Below, piece by piece: positions 9,996-23,230 of a stretch of DNA of 64,000 nucleotides (its first letter is position 1; each line of letters starts with the position of its first letter). This DNA comes from Phragmites australis (Eukaryota > Streptophyta > Magnoliopsida > Poales > Poaceae): positions 9,798,501-9,862,500 of the forward strand of contig NC_084922.1 in assembly GCF_958298935.1 (NCBI RefSeq). Reading direction: 5' to 3'. Below the pieces are notes generated by a model that did no database searches, had not been told where the DNA came from, and saw nothing but the letters and a program-made list of their open reading frames with translations. A program made the translations under genes and the position numbers.

Positions 9996-12490
9996 GAGGG
10001 GGTGTTTGGATCAATTACTGAAATTAAATGTAAGCGTTTCGTTAGAGTTGATGACAGATTAGCCAAAACGCGAACAAGTTTACAACAAATAAGTGAGAGC
10101 TTTCTGCACATGCTTTAGGAGATTCGGAGCTTTTCTTTTCTTTCTCTGTTTTTCTATCGGTAGAATACAACCTGCATCTTTTCCTTTTCCCATCACGCCG
10201 AGAGAGGAGGGAACAAAATAAAATTAAGCAGCAGCAGTGCTTAAAGGAATCCCTTTCCCTTTTTCTTTTCGCTCTCCTTTATATTTTTACCAGCGTTGTA
10301 CTCAAGATATCCCCCTGACACGGCGCGTGAATGCTCGATCCCCTAAAAAAATCGGGGATATTTGCCCATGGAATTTCGCGAATTCGATAATATCATTTGC
10401 TCCAGCTGCCCCCTGAAATCCTCTATACAGTATGCACACTGCTAAATTTCCTACTCCGTCTAAAAAGACTAAATTTTCTACTACAATTTTCAGCATGAAA
10501 ATAGCTCTTTCTTCATACTAGCTTTGTACCTGTTGACAAATGATCAATTATATTACCTATGGTAATTATTCATTCATATTTATTAGGAAGAGGTGTCACG
10601 GCATCCCTTCGATTTGTATATATTCGAGACATCACAATGCAATGAAATAATCTAATTCATTCCCTCGATTCTCAAGTTCTATTCTCTATTGTCTCTATTA
10701 CAATTACACTGCAACTGTACCAGTGATTATAAGTAGCAATATTTGTAAGACCACTCATAATGTTTTGTTTCTTAGATGATGTCTAAGAGAAGAGAAAGTA
10801 AGAAATTATTCTTAAGAAACAAGCTTGCAATGTAGGCCTATGTTGTTAGTTTCTTAAGGATTTTTAAGATAATTTATTGTCTTACAATCATTTAGGATTA
10901 CTCAAAAAACTAATTTTTTTATAAGAAATAAATTTATTCTCTTATATCTTTAAATTGCTTGCCACACCATCTTTTTAATTAGATGGATATCTAATTATTT
11001 TCTAATAAACTAGCATGCCTAAACCAAAACAAAACAGCGAGAGTGATGGGGAGACCTGGCGAAGACCAGAGGATATGTTCCTCGAGATTGGAGACTGCTG
11101 CAGGGCAGGGGGGCAGATTTCTTTGCCTTGGGTTTTTGAAAGGCGCGAGGGGGAGAGAGGGGTTAAAATACATCGGGTCGGGTTGCGCGAACGCAGAAGA
11201 CCCGGAGGAAAAGCGGATTTTTCTCGGCACTTGGAGCCCGATTAAAGGCGGCGATCCGCATCCTGTGCTCCGATCCGCCATGCAGATTCCGTATCGCTGC
11301 GCGCCTCGGTAAAAATCTGCTCAGGCTTTCCTTTTTCTTCCCCTCGCTTCCTTTTACTGACAGCCAAACTGCTCGGCTAGATAATCTTTGATTTTTTAGT
11401 TAAAAAAAGATAACGTTTGGTCTGGTTTGGTTTCACTTTCACTCACCTGCCCATGGGTGTTGAGCCAATGGTTATCCATGGAACTCAACTGAGTTTAGCT
11501 GCTGTTTGTGACAATTTAGTTAGAACCACGCAACATGAATATGCAAATGAATTTCACAGTGATAATGCAATTCATTTGTACTGTATGATCCACAAAGATA
11601 ACGTTTGGTTTTCGGTGGCTTTATCCTGGCCCCTTGAATCATCTAAGAGAGAACCGCAAAAGATTATACTGGTTAAGTTTTGGAGCCAAAGAAAATATAT
11701 GCAATGTAAATATGCCCTAAATTGTTTTTCTCTCTCGCAATAAATAATCATTTCACAAGACAATAACTGATCCTAATAATTATAGTCCTCTCCAGAATTC
11801 TTGACTAAAAAGTACTACTACTAGACATTTCTGTTTGAGTCTAACAGAAAACGATTTGACAATGCAGGCTTATTTATTATTTTCCACCTGTATACTCCCA
11901 ATGATGCCCTATTAGACCAGTAAAACGGATACACCATGCATGGTCGACAGAACCAGGAAGGAAGGTTGCAGGCTATCAGCTTGACAGCTGCAAGCCAACC
12001 CACTATTCAATACTGGTCCACGTGGCACTTGTCAAGACCACACTTTCTCTCATATCAAAACTGGAAAAGAGATACTCCATGTTTTCCTTTTGTGAGAAGA
12101 GATACTCTATGCTTGCAAACATAAGAAAATGAAAAGCTGGCCAAAGCTAAAAGGCTAGGGCTTGTCCTATCCCACTATCAACCACTCACCTGGGTCTGAC
12201 GTGTTATGGTCTGGATATGCACAGCTTTTGTGTTATTTTAAACCAATCACCTATACAAGCCCCAATTTGGCCTCCCCAGATTTGCTACCATTCTATCAAG
12301 GTCCCCACCTTTTGAACACCCAACAAACCCAGCTTTTGTACTAATCTAAGTTTGCAACACATCACCAATCCCTCCTTTTACTGGGCAATCAGCCTTTCTT
12401 AACAATACCACCAAAACCAGACTTTCCCCCCACTTGATAATGGTGGCCAAATGGAATGCTTTGGGTTTTAATTAAGGTTATCACAGAGCA
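9996..12490. other. Intergenic stretch, no supported gene
   Basis: AT-rich between 9996 and 10990, with palindrome-rich stretches around 10740-10980 (TTCTTAAGAA-type motifs) that may be an eroded MITE, though I could not pair terminal repeats. 11010-11315 is open in three frames and moderately GC-rich but has no recognisable domain. 11400-12490 shows nothing definite; it lies downstream of the 3' end of the TMX2-like gene. Confidence 0.45.
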
Positions 12491-12938
12491 CTAAGCATAT
12501 TTAAGGTGTAAATGGCAAGGAAAAGCAGTCAGGCATGGCATATAATGAAATGGAATGGAGGGGAGCCAGGAAGACCTACCGTGCAGGCCACTAACACTTG
12601 GGAAAGGTGGTGATCCGAACAAATTTCGGGACACCGTCCTCATTGGAAATGAATGGTGTCTGAATTGACTGCTGCTGCAGTACAAAACATAGTTGGCAAA
12701 TCATTACAAAAAATCTCTACGTGGGCAGTAAAATTCCATATTTCTGTAACTGACAGATGGTAAGATGCATATCGTATTTTCCACCGCAAAGCATACTGGC
12801 CTTGATTAGATGGGCACAAGCGTTGAATAAAACGGATACCACTGAAGCGATTGCTGCCACACAACTGTCCGGTCCAATCAACTGGTTCATCGACAGAAAA
12901 GGAAATGTCCCCATCCTTTTGACACCATAGATGATGAA

Positions 12939-14213
12939 TCCTGTGACAGGATGCATTTGATTAACAGATGTTCCGTAGATGATGAAGTGAAAAAGACAGT
13001 GAAAGTCATCTCTGGTTGACTTACAACTAGATAGGTATTCTATCAGCCGTCTGTCAAGATCAAAGTGCTGGCAGAGAAGTTTCTGCAAGAAATATAAGCA
13101 CAATATTAACCATCTCTCGCAAAAGCAATACCACAAAGTAGGAACACTTAAGAAGCACTTGAAATTCGAGTTTCATGCTAGGCCATTGATGACTTGGATA
13201 GCTAACTGAAGTTTCAGGAGTTCTATCATTGGTGTGTAAATAAGTTTTTATCACATCAGTACTTTGATTGAAGTACAACGCCAGATAATCAACCCAGATG
13301 TTTTATCAAAACTAGAATGAAAGTGAACTGGAGTTCAGACTGTATTTCTTGTCTTATTTCACACCATTCTTTTGGTGAGCCATATATCATCACTTCACTT
13401 ACACCCATTTCTCTTGTGGTTCCTTGAACCCATCATCCTCACTAGTTTCTCTCCCTACTACCTTTTTCATTTCAGGATCACAGTTATCTGTTATCCATCA
13501 ATTAGAATAACCAGCCACTACTAAAAAAAAATGAATATTCTTCAAAGAACATGCATATAATCTTAATTCCTAACTCAGCAAGTCCTAATTTGCTTATATG
13601 CATAAAAATAGTAATATGTTTACAGTTATGTATATAGTTGTGTAAACTGCCCAGTAACTTTAAATCCCTTACTAAAGGACATGTTGATCAAAATGGCAAA
13701 ATTACAAAGCTAAGTAAAATGATGTAAATTCATCCATAAAAATGGAAATATGATGCACTTATCTAAACTATAATGACAAGAAGTGACGAAAATAACCTTA
13801 GTAACTTTTGGCACAAATACTTTTGATTCACTGGTGATTTCCGGGAACCGAGAAACTTCAGTCGCCTTGTCAAACAATATATAAGTGGGAAGGTGATCTG
13901 TTCAGTGAAATCCAATAGACAGAAGGTGACCCATTTTAGAAAGGAAATGAGAAAGAATATGCTCAGTAAATCAAGTGAAGAATTAATAGACCACATAAAA
14001 CTGAAATGCAGGCACTCAACTCTCCAGCTCAAACAGATAACAGTTAACAACATAGCTGACAAGTAAACAAAAAAAAATTACCCCGCATGGATATCCCGAA
14101 CTTTGCTGCCGCATTTGGGAAATGCCCAAGGTCAATTATTCCAAAAGAGATATGCTTATTGGAGTATCTGCATTAATAGAATATGAACATGCAATTAATA
14201 GACAATATGAGTC

Positions 14214-14261
<48 letters not shown>

Positions 14262-17200
14262 ACTCGACCGACCTAGGAGGAACTAGGTGGCATTATCAAT
14301 AAGAAGAAATAGGAACCCAAATTCGCGTCGAAGAGGACTCAAACCTGAATGGTCTAGACGTACATCCACACCCTCAACCAACTGAGCTAGGCTCAGTTCC
14401 TGAGTCATAACACAAAGAACAAAACAATATACTTGATAGTTTCTTAAACTGATTTGCAGATATTGAGTGGGAAGCATTAATGCCTTAATCAGTACAAGAG
14501 TGTATTTCAGGAGCAAGTAATGGTTAATGTCGTGTGGTTACAAGAAAGAATGGCACGGACGATCTAATGTGTCCAGCTAAGTCTCAAGCTCTCAGCACAC
14601 AGAAGGAAATATTGTTATAGGATCTTAGTTGTACCATACAGCACGAAAGCATGCAAACTTCAAGGGAGTAAACAATCAACGAATTCAATGAATACTTACA
14701 TATTAGAGAGTTCAGGTAGAACACTGCTTGCTTGTATGCATGTTGCTAAAAATGAAGTTCGGAATTCGACCTGTTTACATTAAAATAGCAACATCCAATC
14801 ATTTACATAAATGCAAACAACTGATGAGATTAAAACCACCTCCGTCATTTTATGAACCATAAATTCCTAAGATAGTTCTTAAAAAAGAACTCCTAGGAAT
14901 TCCCTCACTAATCAAAAGAAAAAGAGAAGGCTCCACACTGCTTATTTTGGTGGGCCATAACAGTTTAGAGTGATGAAATATTGATATTACAGCTGTCAAA
15001 GTTACAAACTATATTTCAAATTTCAATCATAGGCACTAGAGTTGTATAGCAACAACTGTATTTACAAATTTAGCTGTGCAGTTGCACTAGCAATTTAGTT
15101 GGTTGCTATCAAAATTCTGCCCAGGATCCTACTCACTTCAAATAAGATGAAGACGACACATATTTATAACTGTAGGTACCAACAAGTCTTGAACAAATCA
15201 CAAAGAAGGCAGGAATATGCTGCTGAGTGAAGGTCCGGAGATAATGATATTATATAAGAAACATGGAAAATAAATACCAGCCAAAATCGTGTTGTTGGTT
15301 CTTCAGTTAGTAGGCTTTCTAGTTGCAATGGGGTCAAATGATTTGAATGGCCTAACAAAATAAATAAATATCAGTGCAATGCAAATAAGAGAAAACAGCT
15401 GCGATGTTTGAAATTGGAGTAGAAAACGAAGAACAAAGACAAATGCTTCTGAACTAGGTATAGAATAGGGCAAGCGATTGATTTAGTAAATGGGAAACGC
15501 TTCTCACTTTTAATGCATTAGTACGCATGCTTGCTCACTATTCAGCTGCAAACTTTATTTTAAGCAGCAAGGCTGGTAACATCGGTAATCCCAGTTAAGC
15601 TCAATTTCTTTCAGAACAATCCAGTCTAGGGACTTCACACTACAAACTGGTAGCCCTAGTTGTGAACAAGTCTCTCATTGATTGCACCAAATTTCAATTG
15701 TATTAGCTTGTAAACGGAATATCTTAGAAACAACAAAGAAAAGACATCATCGGCCAAAGCCTGGTCCACCCTCAATCTAGGACAGTTGGACATAGTGTTC
15801 CATTCAATACAGAGCCAATTACCACCAATGCCAGCAGCCCAGCACTGTATTAGTATGGCCAATTAGATAACTGGTTCAGGATATGGCCAATTAGATAACC
15901 GGTTCAGGATTCCAAAATCCTGCCTAATACTAGAGGTGCTCTGAAAAGCTAAAAAGAAAAATATCAGATTCATAGTTTGCCTAATGATCAGTTTGCAACC
16001 TCTCACTTTATCAGATGCAAAACTTCTTATATTGGTTTTGAAGCATTACCAGTCATTTAACTAGTTAGTTACAGATGGTTTTAGTCTCACTGACGTGAGT
16101 CAAATTTTACTAAAAAAAAACAAGCTGCAAACAATGTAAACATTCTAGTCATAAAAGACCAGGCAACCAAAATATGTATAACTTTCCATAATCTAATATA
16201 GACGTATTAAATATTACCTAGACTGTCATAAGGTGGTTGTTGAGCTACAGCATATATAACTGCAGAATAAAATAAAGATCAGCACAAGTTATGACAAGTT
16301 CAAGATATAAACAATTGAAAAAGGGAGAAAAGTGAAGCAGTTGAGAACTTGAGATTAGCATTAAGTTGCAGCCAGGGGGTATCTCAAATACTACCAGCTA
16401 ATTCTTATGTTTATGTGATATAAAGTGAGGATGTAGTACTCTGGATATTGAATCTGGACTTAACAATCGAAATACTGATAAGGCTATGGCTGTGACAAAA
16501 TCAGGAAAACGAGCAAGGCTGCAAGGGAAAGTAGCCAATCCAGATCCAGCATGTCCCATGTCAGATATAAGGAGGCTATATTATTGTCCGTTCTAGTTTC
16601 TAGTATGCCTAGCATAAGGCTCATATAACATAATCATACACATCACAGAGTGATGCGGTAGTGACTGCAAAATCAGGCTATCATCAGTGCTACTGTACGA
16701 CAATCGGTTCAGAACAAGCCAATAAGGACTGTTTGGGTGTTCACTAGGCTAAATGCCAAGCTTCTTCTCAAAGCATGAGCTAGCAGGACAAACAAGATGT
16801 TCCATCCTGCCTACAGAAGAGGAGCCCAATCAGGGGCACTATCTTTATGGTGCTCTATGCACACACAGAGCAAAGAATCGATAATTCAATAATTTGACAA
16901 AAAAATGAGCTAAATTTACATTGGAACCAACACTCCTTACACATGCTTCTTCCCCAGTAATGATGGGGTACACAATTTTCACAAACTTTTAGGAAGAAAA
17001 TCCAGAGCTTCAATATAAACAGATTGACATGGGTGTCAGATAATCAGCGCCAACGCACCCCCGCCCTCCCCCAGACGAACCATCCTAGGGCATGAACGTG
17101 GTAAATCCAGTTATGCCGGACAAGAGTGTAGTAGTTACACAGTCTAAGTGATACAAATTCAGATATGCTGGTCAAGGGTATAATAGTTACATAGAGACCG

Positions 17201-18921
17201 ATACCGTGTAACTAGGACAATGTTCAAATATTTACAGCAATCTAATACCCCTCAGTAGTTTCCCTTTTCTCTTTTGTCAAGTATCACTTTGAATATGCAA
17301 TGATACCACTTAGGGATAAATAAAACATACCAACAAATCCCAGAAAGTAGCAGAGGGCCAACCAATAATCGATAACCAATGTAACTGCCAACAGTAAGCC
17401 CTAAAATTCAAAAGGAACAAAAAGGAAACATCAATGAATCATATTGTGGAATACAAAAATATTAACTTCAGTTATGAACTGTGATGCTTTGTAGTAACCC
17501 GATTTGACCAAAGAAAACCACAAGTGATATTATTTCATAGTAGGTCGATGAATGTAGGATAAGAAAACAGAACCATCCGATATAAACACACCTTCACATA
17601 GAGCAATGAATCGGCGATGAATGTTTCCCAGGTTTCCTCTTTCACAATCTGCCGAGCATTAATAGCTTGATTAGCAGAATAAACATCTTCAGGAGCTTCT
17701 ACATTCCATACAATTTACAGGAGGTGCATTGGAGGGCTGAACAGTACAAATCCTTCCCGCCCTCCTTTTTGTAGAAGACTCAGAATAGGCACAACATTTT
17801 TAAGTATATCTTATCAAAAGTAAAGTTAAGTGTTGTGCTAATCCACATAATAACATCTGCAAAAAGAAATGCAGAACATGACAATTTGGCCTACACAAGA
17901 TCATTTTCTTATGAACCAAAGCGTAACTTCAGCTATCGGCATTCCTAAAACATCTAAATGATCCACTTCCACCAGCAAAAAGACAAGGGCCTGTGCAAAT
18001 CCCTCTGCATATTTGCAATATTTTAGGAAGCGTCCCACAATTAATAGTACGGCATTGTCTCTCACATCACAACCTGACAGTTTTATTACCTGTAATGGAC
18101 CTTGCATAGTTAATATGATGCAATCTGACCACATTTCAAATTCAATTCCACCATAAAGAGCATTTACTGGCCTACATTGGTATATTCACTGTCACCCAAA
18201 TGTGCCTTTGCTATTTAACATTGAAACTTGTTTTCCATTACAGGAACACAGAGTTCAGCATCTCACGTCACAGTTTAACTGAGTCCAAATGCAAAAAAAA
18301 AAAAAAAAAAAAAAATGGAAATACGCCAAACCCTCGCCCATTTAGCATCATACATAACACAAAACAGCATTAGACTCAACATTCACATCACAAAGAAATC
18401 GCGTTTCAACTCTCGTTCTCGCGTTACTCCCACTTCCCCCATCAAATGTCTTAGAACAGGGCAGCTAAGACCTGCTCCCACCAATGTCATCACCAAATCC
18501 AAGCACAGTACTCAGAAATGAAGTTTACGAAGAAATATTAGCTACCATCAATGAACGCACCTTCACGGCGAAGAGCACGAGGAACACGAGCACCGCCTGG
18601 ATCTCCTGCAAAAACGCGCACACAAACACCGATCCGCATGAGCAAACACAACTCAATCAACAGCCAAATTACACGATCCGGATCGGTGACGCGGAGATCT
18701 AAGAAGCTTACCCGGCGGAGGAGGCGGCCGTGGAGCTCGCCGACGCCGTCGGCGGAGAGCGCCGCGCTGCGGGCCGCGAAGTAGGAGAAGAAGGCGAGGA
18801 GGTGGAGGAAATAGAAGGGCTCGGAGATGGCCGCGTCGAGCCACGGGAACGGGTGGCTCCGCCGTTGAACCCCGCCGCTCGCCGCCGGCGCCGACGCCTC
18901 CGTCGCCGTCGCAACCTCCAT
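12939..18921 (-). CDS. TMX2: TMX2-like thioredoxin-related transmembrane protein
   Basis: Predicted ER-membrane protein with a thioredoxin-like domain. Exons joined: 18921-18712, 18605-18561, 17648-17592, 17400-17331, 16259-16218, 15351-15278, 14770-14700, 14167-14082, 13897-13797, 13082-13025, 12940-12939. All GT-AG, phases agree, 816 nt, 271 aa, close to plant homologues. Residues 28-52, 71-87 and about 97-137 are hydrophobic (membrane segments). The family pattern Q-Q-P-P-Y-D then L-T-P-L-Q-L-E-S-L-L-T precedes the thioredoxin-like part (about 160-252: VEF, F-G-I-I-D-L-G-H-F-P, L-P-T-Y-I-L-F). The usual CxxC is absent; only a single Cys remains (A-T-C), so redox catalysis is doubtful, as in animal TMX2 (SNDC). 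The stop TGA is formed across the last splice. Without that splice the frame runs on to 12717, adding about 100 unconserved residues. Shares a divergent intergenic region with the NUP35-like gene. Confidence 0.88.
14217..14248. repeat. (AC)16 microsatellite at the SINE tail
   Basis: Sixteen AC units directly next to the T/A run at the SINE 3' end. The target duplication ends in ACACA, so the repeat has probably grown from the tail junction. Confidence 0.9.
14222..14400 (-). mobile_element. tRNA-derived SINE (Au-like) with 14-bp target duplication
   Basis: Lies in the intron between 14168 and 14699 of the TMX2-like gene, same orientation as the gene. Reading the - strand, it begins with a pol III A box (CTAGCTCAGTTGGTTGAGG, about 14390) and a B box (GGTTTGAGTCC, about 14340), then a body ending CCTCCTAGGTCGGTCGAG, a T run and a GT repeat. 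The layout matches Au-type plant SINEs as I remember them. It is flanked by TGAGTCATAACACA at 14208-14221 and 14401-14414, a perfect 14-bp target duplication. Confidence 0.85.
18293..18315. repeat. A23 homopolymer in TMX2 intron 2
   Basis: An uninterrupted run of 23 A on the + strand (T on the gene strand) inside the intron between 18560 and 17649. It may be an old poly(A) tail, but no retroposed sequence or target duplication was recognised beside it. Confidence 0.85.
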
Positions 18922-19620
18922 TTTTATTCGAGGACGCCACACCACGAAACGGGTCTATGGCCTCCGTTTGAACTTTAACCCGAAAAGAAATACGCCTCCA
19001 CATTAAGCTCGCGTACTATCTTTATTCGCCTTCGAATTTGCGTCCCCGTTGTGTCCCCGACAGGTGGGGTCCTGGGTCCACCTGCTGATGACACAAGCGT
19101 CGTGTTTGCCACATGCGAGAATGCGACACTTCACACAGTTTTTTTAATAATAGTATTTTAACGAAAAACTGTAAAAATAAAGTTCAAAAAGAGAAAATTG
19201 TAAAAACAGATAACAGTCGGTAATTGAAATGTCGGTATCTCATATGCCATATACGTGGTCATAGGAAAAATGACTTTTTATCTCTATATGCCAACATGAC
19301 TGTTGATATCTTATTTGCCGATACTGATAAGTTATAAATATATGTTATTTATCGGTATTTAGAATGCTGATAGACCTTTACGTATGGTTAATAGCATGTG
19401 TAGCGTTGAGTTGGCCACTGTCTATATTTATAGTGCCAACAAAAGTCTAGCCGACATTCACATTAACTATTTTTGCAAAATTTCATTTTTAAATTTTATT
19501 TTTGCAATTTTACATTAAAATATTATTATTCAAAATAAAAACTCCTTCACACAATCCTTTCTACCCCTCTCTCTAGGGTTTCTCTCTCCGCCGCTTCCGC
19601 TCCTCCTCCTCGCCGCCGCG
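18922..19620. other. Divergent intergenic region between TMX2-like and NUP35-like genes
   Basis: About 700 bp separate the two start codons, so both promoters must lie here. The leader of the + gene includes CTCTCTAGGGTTTCTCTCTCC (AGGGTTT, a telo-box common in plant housekeeping leaders, near 19574). No clear TATA box was seen on either side. The middle (19200-19400) has imperfect TCGGTATYT repeats of unknown meaning. Confidence 0.5.
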
Positions 19621-22600
19621 ATGAGCGCCGCAAGGCCGGACCACCGGCGCCACCACCCGCCGTTCCTCCGCGACCTCTCCTCCCCACTATCATCGTCGTT
19701 GCGCCTGCCCCCTGCCTCCCTCCGGCGCGAGACCCAGGCCTCCACTCCGCCGCCACCTCCCCCGCTGCTCTCCCTCGATGACCTCTCTCACCTCTCCCCC
19801 TCCCCGCAGCCGGCCACCTCTCCGCAGGCGACGATGACCCCCTCGCCTCCGCCCCCGCGCGCTGGTCTCTTCTCCCCGCTGAGGTCCAATGGCTCGCCCG
19901 CCCCCGCGGCGTGGTGGTCCTCCTCGAGGGAGGAGAGGCCCAGGGAGAGATCGCCTATGGATGGCGTCCTGCAGCACCAGCAGCAGCAGTCCCCGACGAC
20001 GCCGTCGGGGCAGCAGTCACAGCAGCAGCAGAAGGTGGCGCTGATCACGCTGCCGCCGCCTAGGGAGGTGGCGCGGCCGGAGATGCCGAGGGACTCGGCG
20101 CCTGCTGCTGGCCGGGTCGACGAGGAGGAGTGGGTCACCGTTTTTGGGTATGTGGCATCACCCCTAGCTAATTCGATGAAATGGATGTGTTAGGATGCGT
20201 GAATTGTGGCAGGATTTGTGGCATTGGATTCATATAGCTGTGTATGTTTTGTGTTGCGATTAGATTGGATATTACTGCTAAGGAATTGGGTAATTAGATC
20301 AATGTATGTGGAACTGGTAATGTTTTCCTCTTTAGTTGTAGTAATTGGTAACTCTATGTGATTGGTGAGATCCAGGTGATGATACAGTTGCCAACTTTCA
20401 TGTTTATTCAAAATTATGTTTTGTTGTTGAGTTCGACACCCATTAGACGTTGCTAGAGTTTTCCTTCAAGTATAGAAATGCAATAGCTATGATTTCCAAG
20501 AATGTTTAATGTCGTACCTATTATTCTATTAAGTGATAGAACTTTGACCAAGGCAACGTAGCTCTAGAAACCAGAGGAGAATAAGGTGCAATATGATATT
20601 GATGTCTACATTAGCAACACGAGTTGGAATCAATACCATTTTTGAACGTTTAGGTTGGATTTCCATCATTAATGCTTGAAGCATGGAAGCAGTGTCCAGA
20701 CGTGAGATACCTACTAGCCTACATGTTGGAAGTTGGGGTTTGTTAGCCATGTTGGAACATAGATATTATTACTCTCTTCCCTTGAGCTATTTTGTAAATC
20801 ATGTTGTCTGCTTTTCAATTTTGATGATTTTCTTGATCAAATTAGAGTACAGTAGTTTACGTGATTGACAAGCTAAACAGCAACTGTTGGATTTTGTTAT
20901 AGAGTTTGTGACGATTGTAGCTTGATAGCTTCAACTATTGAAGTTGTATGCCCAGCGGGTGTCAAGAGAAATTGATACCTTTCTCTTTCGGTTTCATTTG
21001 CTAATGGAAGTTTAATCTGTCAGCATCAATTTGTTAATAATAATACATGTTCCAGTTTATTAATAGAATGTTCTTAGTATAGTTGTAAACTAGGATATCT
21101 TATAATATGTTGATTTCATGATTATGCAGTTGATCTTTTTGTTGGTTTACACTGCCTCAGATCATATTTCTGCTAATCCCATGAGAGAAAGTTATTTAAT
21201 GCTCGTATCCAATGGATTGGTTGTCCTCCCCCATGATGATTCTTGTTTTTTGATATTGTCATGTTAATAAAGTTGGCTGCATTTTCGTGGAAACATGCAT
21301 AGCATATGAATGTTAGGGATTTGAGTGCACAATCTTGAACGTAGGAAAGGAAAATCCCAAGTATATTAATTAAGCAATTCTAAGATCACTTTTCTCTTGG
21401 ACTGATTCGATATGTAAATTAATTTCTCACCTACATTTTACAGGCACTATCGCACTGCACATTTAGACTAATTGTTCTGATATTGTGTTTGTGCTTTGGC
21501 TGATCATTTATTCATTTTATTTTGGAAAAACCATGACTATCCATAAGGCAGTGTGCCTCTTGGCCACTTGATTCTCTGAAAATCTGACGAGCTTTCAATA
21601 GTCAGACATGTTCTGAATGTTGTATTGATTGGTTATATGCTGGACGGATGTTAGGTTGTATGATGTATTTCATTTTGATTAAAGTCTTCCATCTTATTTT
21701 TGCCAGATTTTCTCCTGGTGATACAAACTTGGTGCTGCGAGAATTTGAGAAATGTGGGATAGTCCTGAGACATGTTCCTGGTCCAAGGGATGCGAACTGG
21801 ATGCATATCTTGTATCAGGTAACTACTGAAAACTAAACTTTTTGAGCACTGATAACACACAGGATTTTTGTTCCCTACCATTGCAGTTAATGTTCCTTGA
21901 GAATAAGCCTAAAGTAATCCAATTGAGTAGGTGTCATGTCATGTGCTAAAGCAACTAGCTGCTTCTAAAGTCTTATTTGGCAAAATGTTGAATGGAAGTG
22001 ATCCTTGATCAAGATTATGGGCTTATTTTAAGTCCTGAAATTTCCTTCTAAGCATTAAGCTGATCCAACCCATAAATAACAATGTATGTTGTTCAGACAT
22101 ACTGTGTAATCATGGAGATAGAAAACTGAATAATGCTATCGGGGGCTCCTTTTACTTCAGGAATATAATGATTATGTCTTAATGTGGAACAACGAGTAAA
22201 TTTGTTGGGTCTGTAGCCCTTATGTATTTCCCAATAGGTAAGTGCACTTTATTTTCAGAGCCTTTGGGTTATGTACTTTAGGATATCACTGATATGCATG
22301 TCCCTTTTCAACCTGTTCACTGTTTTCACCCGTTTCCTTATCCTTTTCTCTCTTTTTTATCCTGGTACTTTCATTTTTTTATATTATTTTGTGCACATAA
22401 TAATAAAAGATTAGGACGTTCTGTAATCATATGAGCAACTAACCATACCATTTTCTTGCTAGCCTCTAGTTTCGGAATGTAATGTTGCAAGCATCACTTT
22501 GATTTTAAGAATAAATGAATAGTATGTGATTAAAGCAAAGGTTGCAGAAGAGTTATTTTCATGATGTGCCTTGCATATAAGTATACGAAGTGACACAAAT

Positions 22601-23230
22601 GTCCATATGTTGAACGTTTGTAACAACATTTTCGCGTTACTTTTATTATCTTGTGTATTTTTATATTAGAATCCAAAATTTGCATTGTGTTATGGGGTAC
22701 TACCTCATGTGATGCAATAATTTATTTTTATTTTTTGCCTACCAGCAATAATGTTCTTGTGGACTAGCTATATTCTTAAGTTGAAGCATTGGCGGATTAT
22801 AAATCAACGCAAAGAAATCAACTAGATGCCCCTGTTCTATCACCTCTGCTTAGTGCAGTTATCATCGCTGACTTGTTTATTGTTCTTTGGTTATGTTCAG
22901 AGCCGGCTTGATGCACAGAAAGCACTGGCGAAACATGGTCAGCAGTTAAACAGTGTTCTAATTATTGGGGTGAAGCCAGTGGACCCATGGCAGCGACAGT
23001 ATCTGAATGAGAACACCAACGAGAATTATCAGGGCAGTGCAACAGTCCCATTTCCATCACAGCCTGTAGCACCAAGCGGCTTTGCGACAAGGAACGGGCT
23101 AGCGCCGTTGCCTAGCAACGCTATGCCAAATGGCAGCTGCAATGAGAGCAGCCGTAGTGCTTCTGGGGCCATTGCTTCACCTGCAAAGTCAGTTTTGTCC
23201 AAAGTTATGGACTTGATGTTTGGCCTGTAA
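19621..23230 (+). CDS. NUP35: Nucleoporin NUP35/NUP53-like protein (MPPN family)
   Basis: Structural subunit of the nuclear pore inner ring. Exons: 19621-20147, 21707-21818, 22901-23230; GT-AG introns of 1559 and 1082 bp; phases agree; 969 nt, 322 aa, near the usual plant length. Residues 1-160 are low-complexity Pro/Ser/Gln-rich, with S-P and T-P sites. Residues 168-246 form the NUP35-type RRM (E-E-E-W-V-T-V-F-G-F, then G-D-T-N-L-V-L-R-E-F, W-M-H-I-L-Y-Q, D-A-Q-K-A-L, and the I-G-V-K-P-V-D motif). The protein ends S-K-V-M-D-L-M-F-G-L, the conserved amphipathic C-terminal helix that contacts membrane. The ATG at 19621 is the first in frame, after a typical CT-rich leader. No sign of damage. 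Divergent from the TMX2-like gene. Confidence 0.93.

Noticed and set aside
10010..10060. GGGTGTTTGGAT terminus of a Tourist or hAT-type MITE
   Set aside because: No matching inverted end within 2 kb, so a complete element is not supported.
12717..13023. Read-through extension of the TMX2-like protein by about 100 residues
   Set aside because: Unlike the family and explained by an unspliced 83-bp intron; kept only as an alternative.
14330..14400. tRNA gene
   Set aside because: A and B boxes are present, but there is no acceptor stem or anticodon arm fold; the flanking 14-bp duplication and T tail show a SINE.
18538..19003. Overlapping Arg- and Pro-rich frames around the TMX2 first exon
   Set aside because: Shadow frames of a GC-rich exon.
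19530..20138. Antisense frames over NUP35 exon 1
   Set aside because: Low-complexity Gly/Arg-rich complements of a Pro/Ser-rich exon; no domain.
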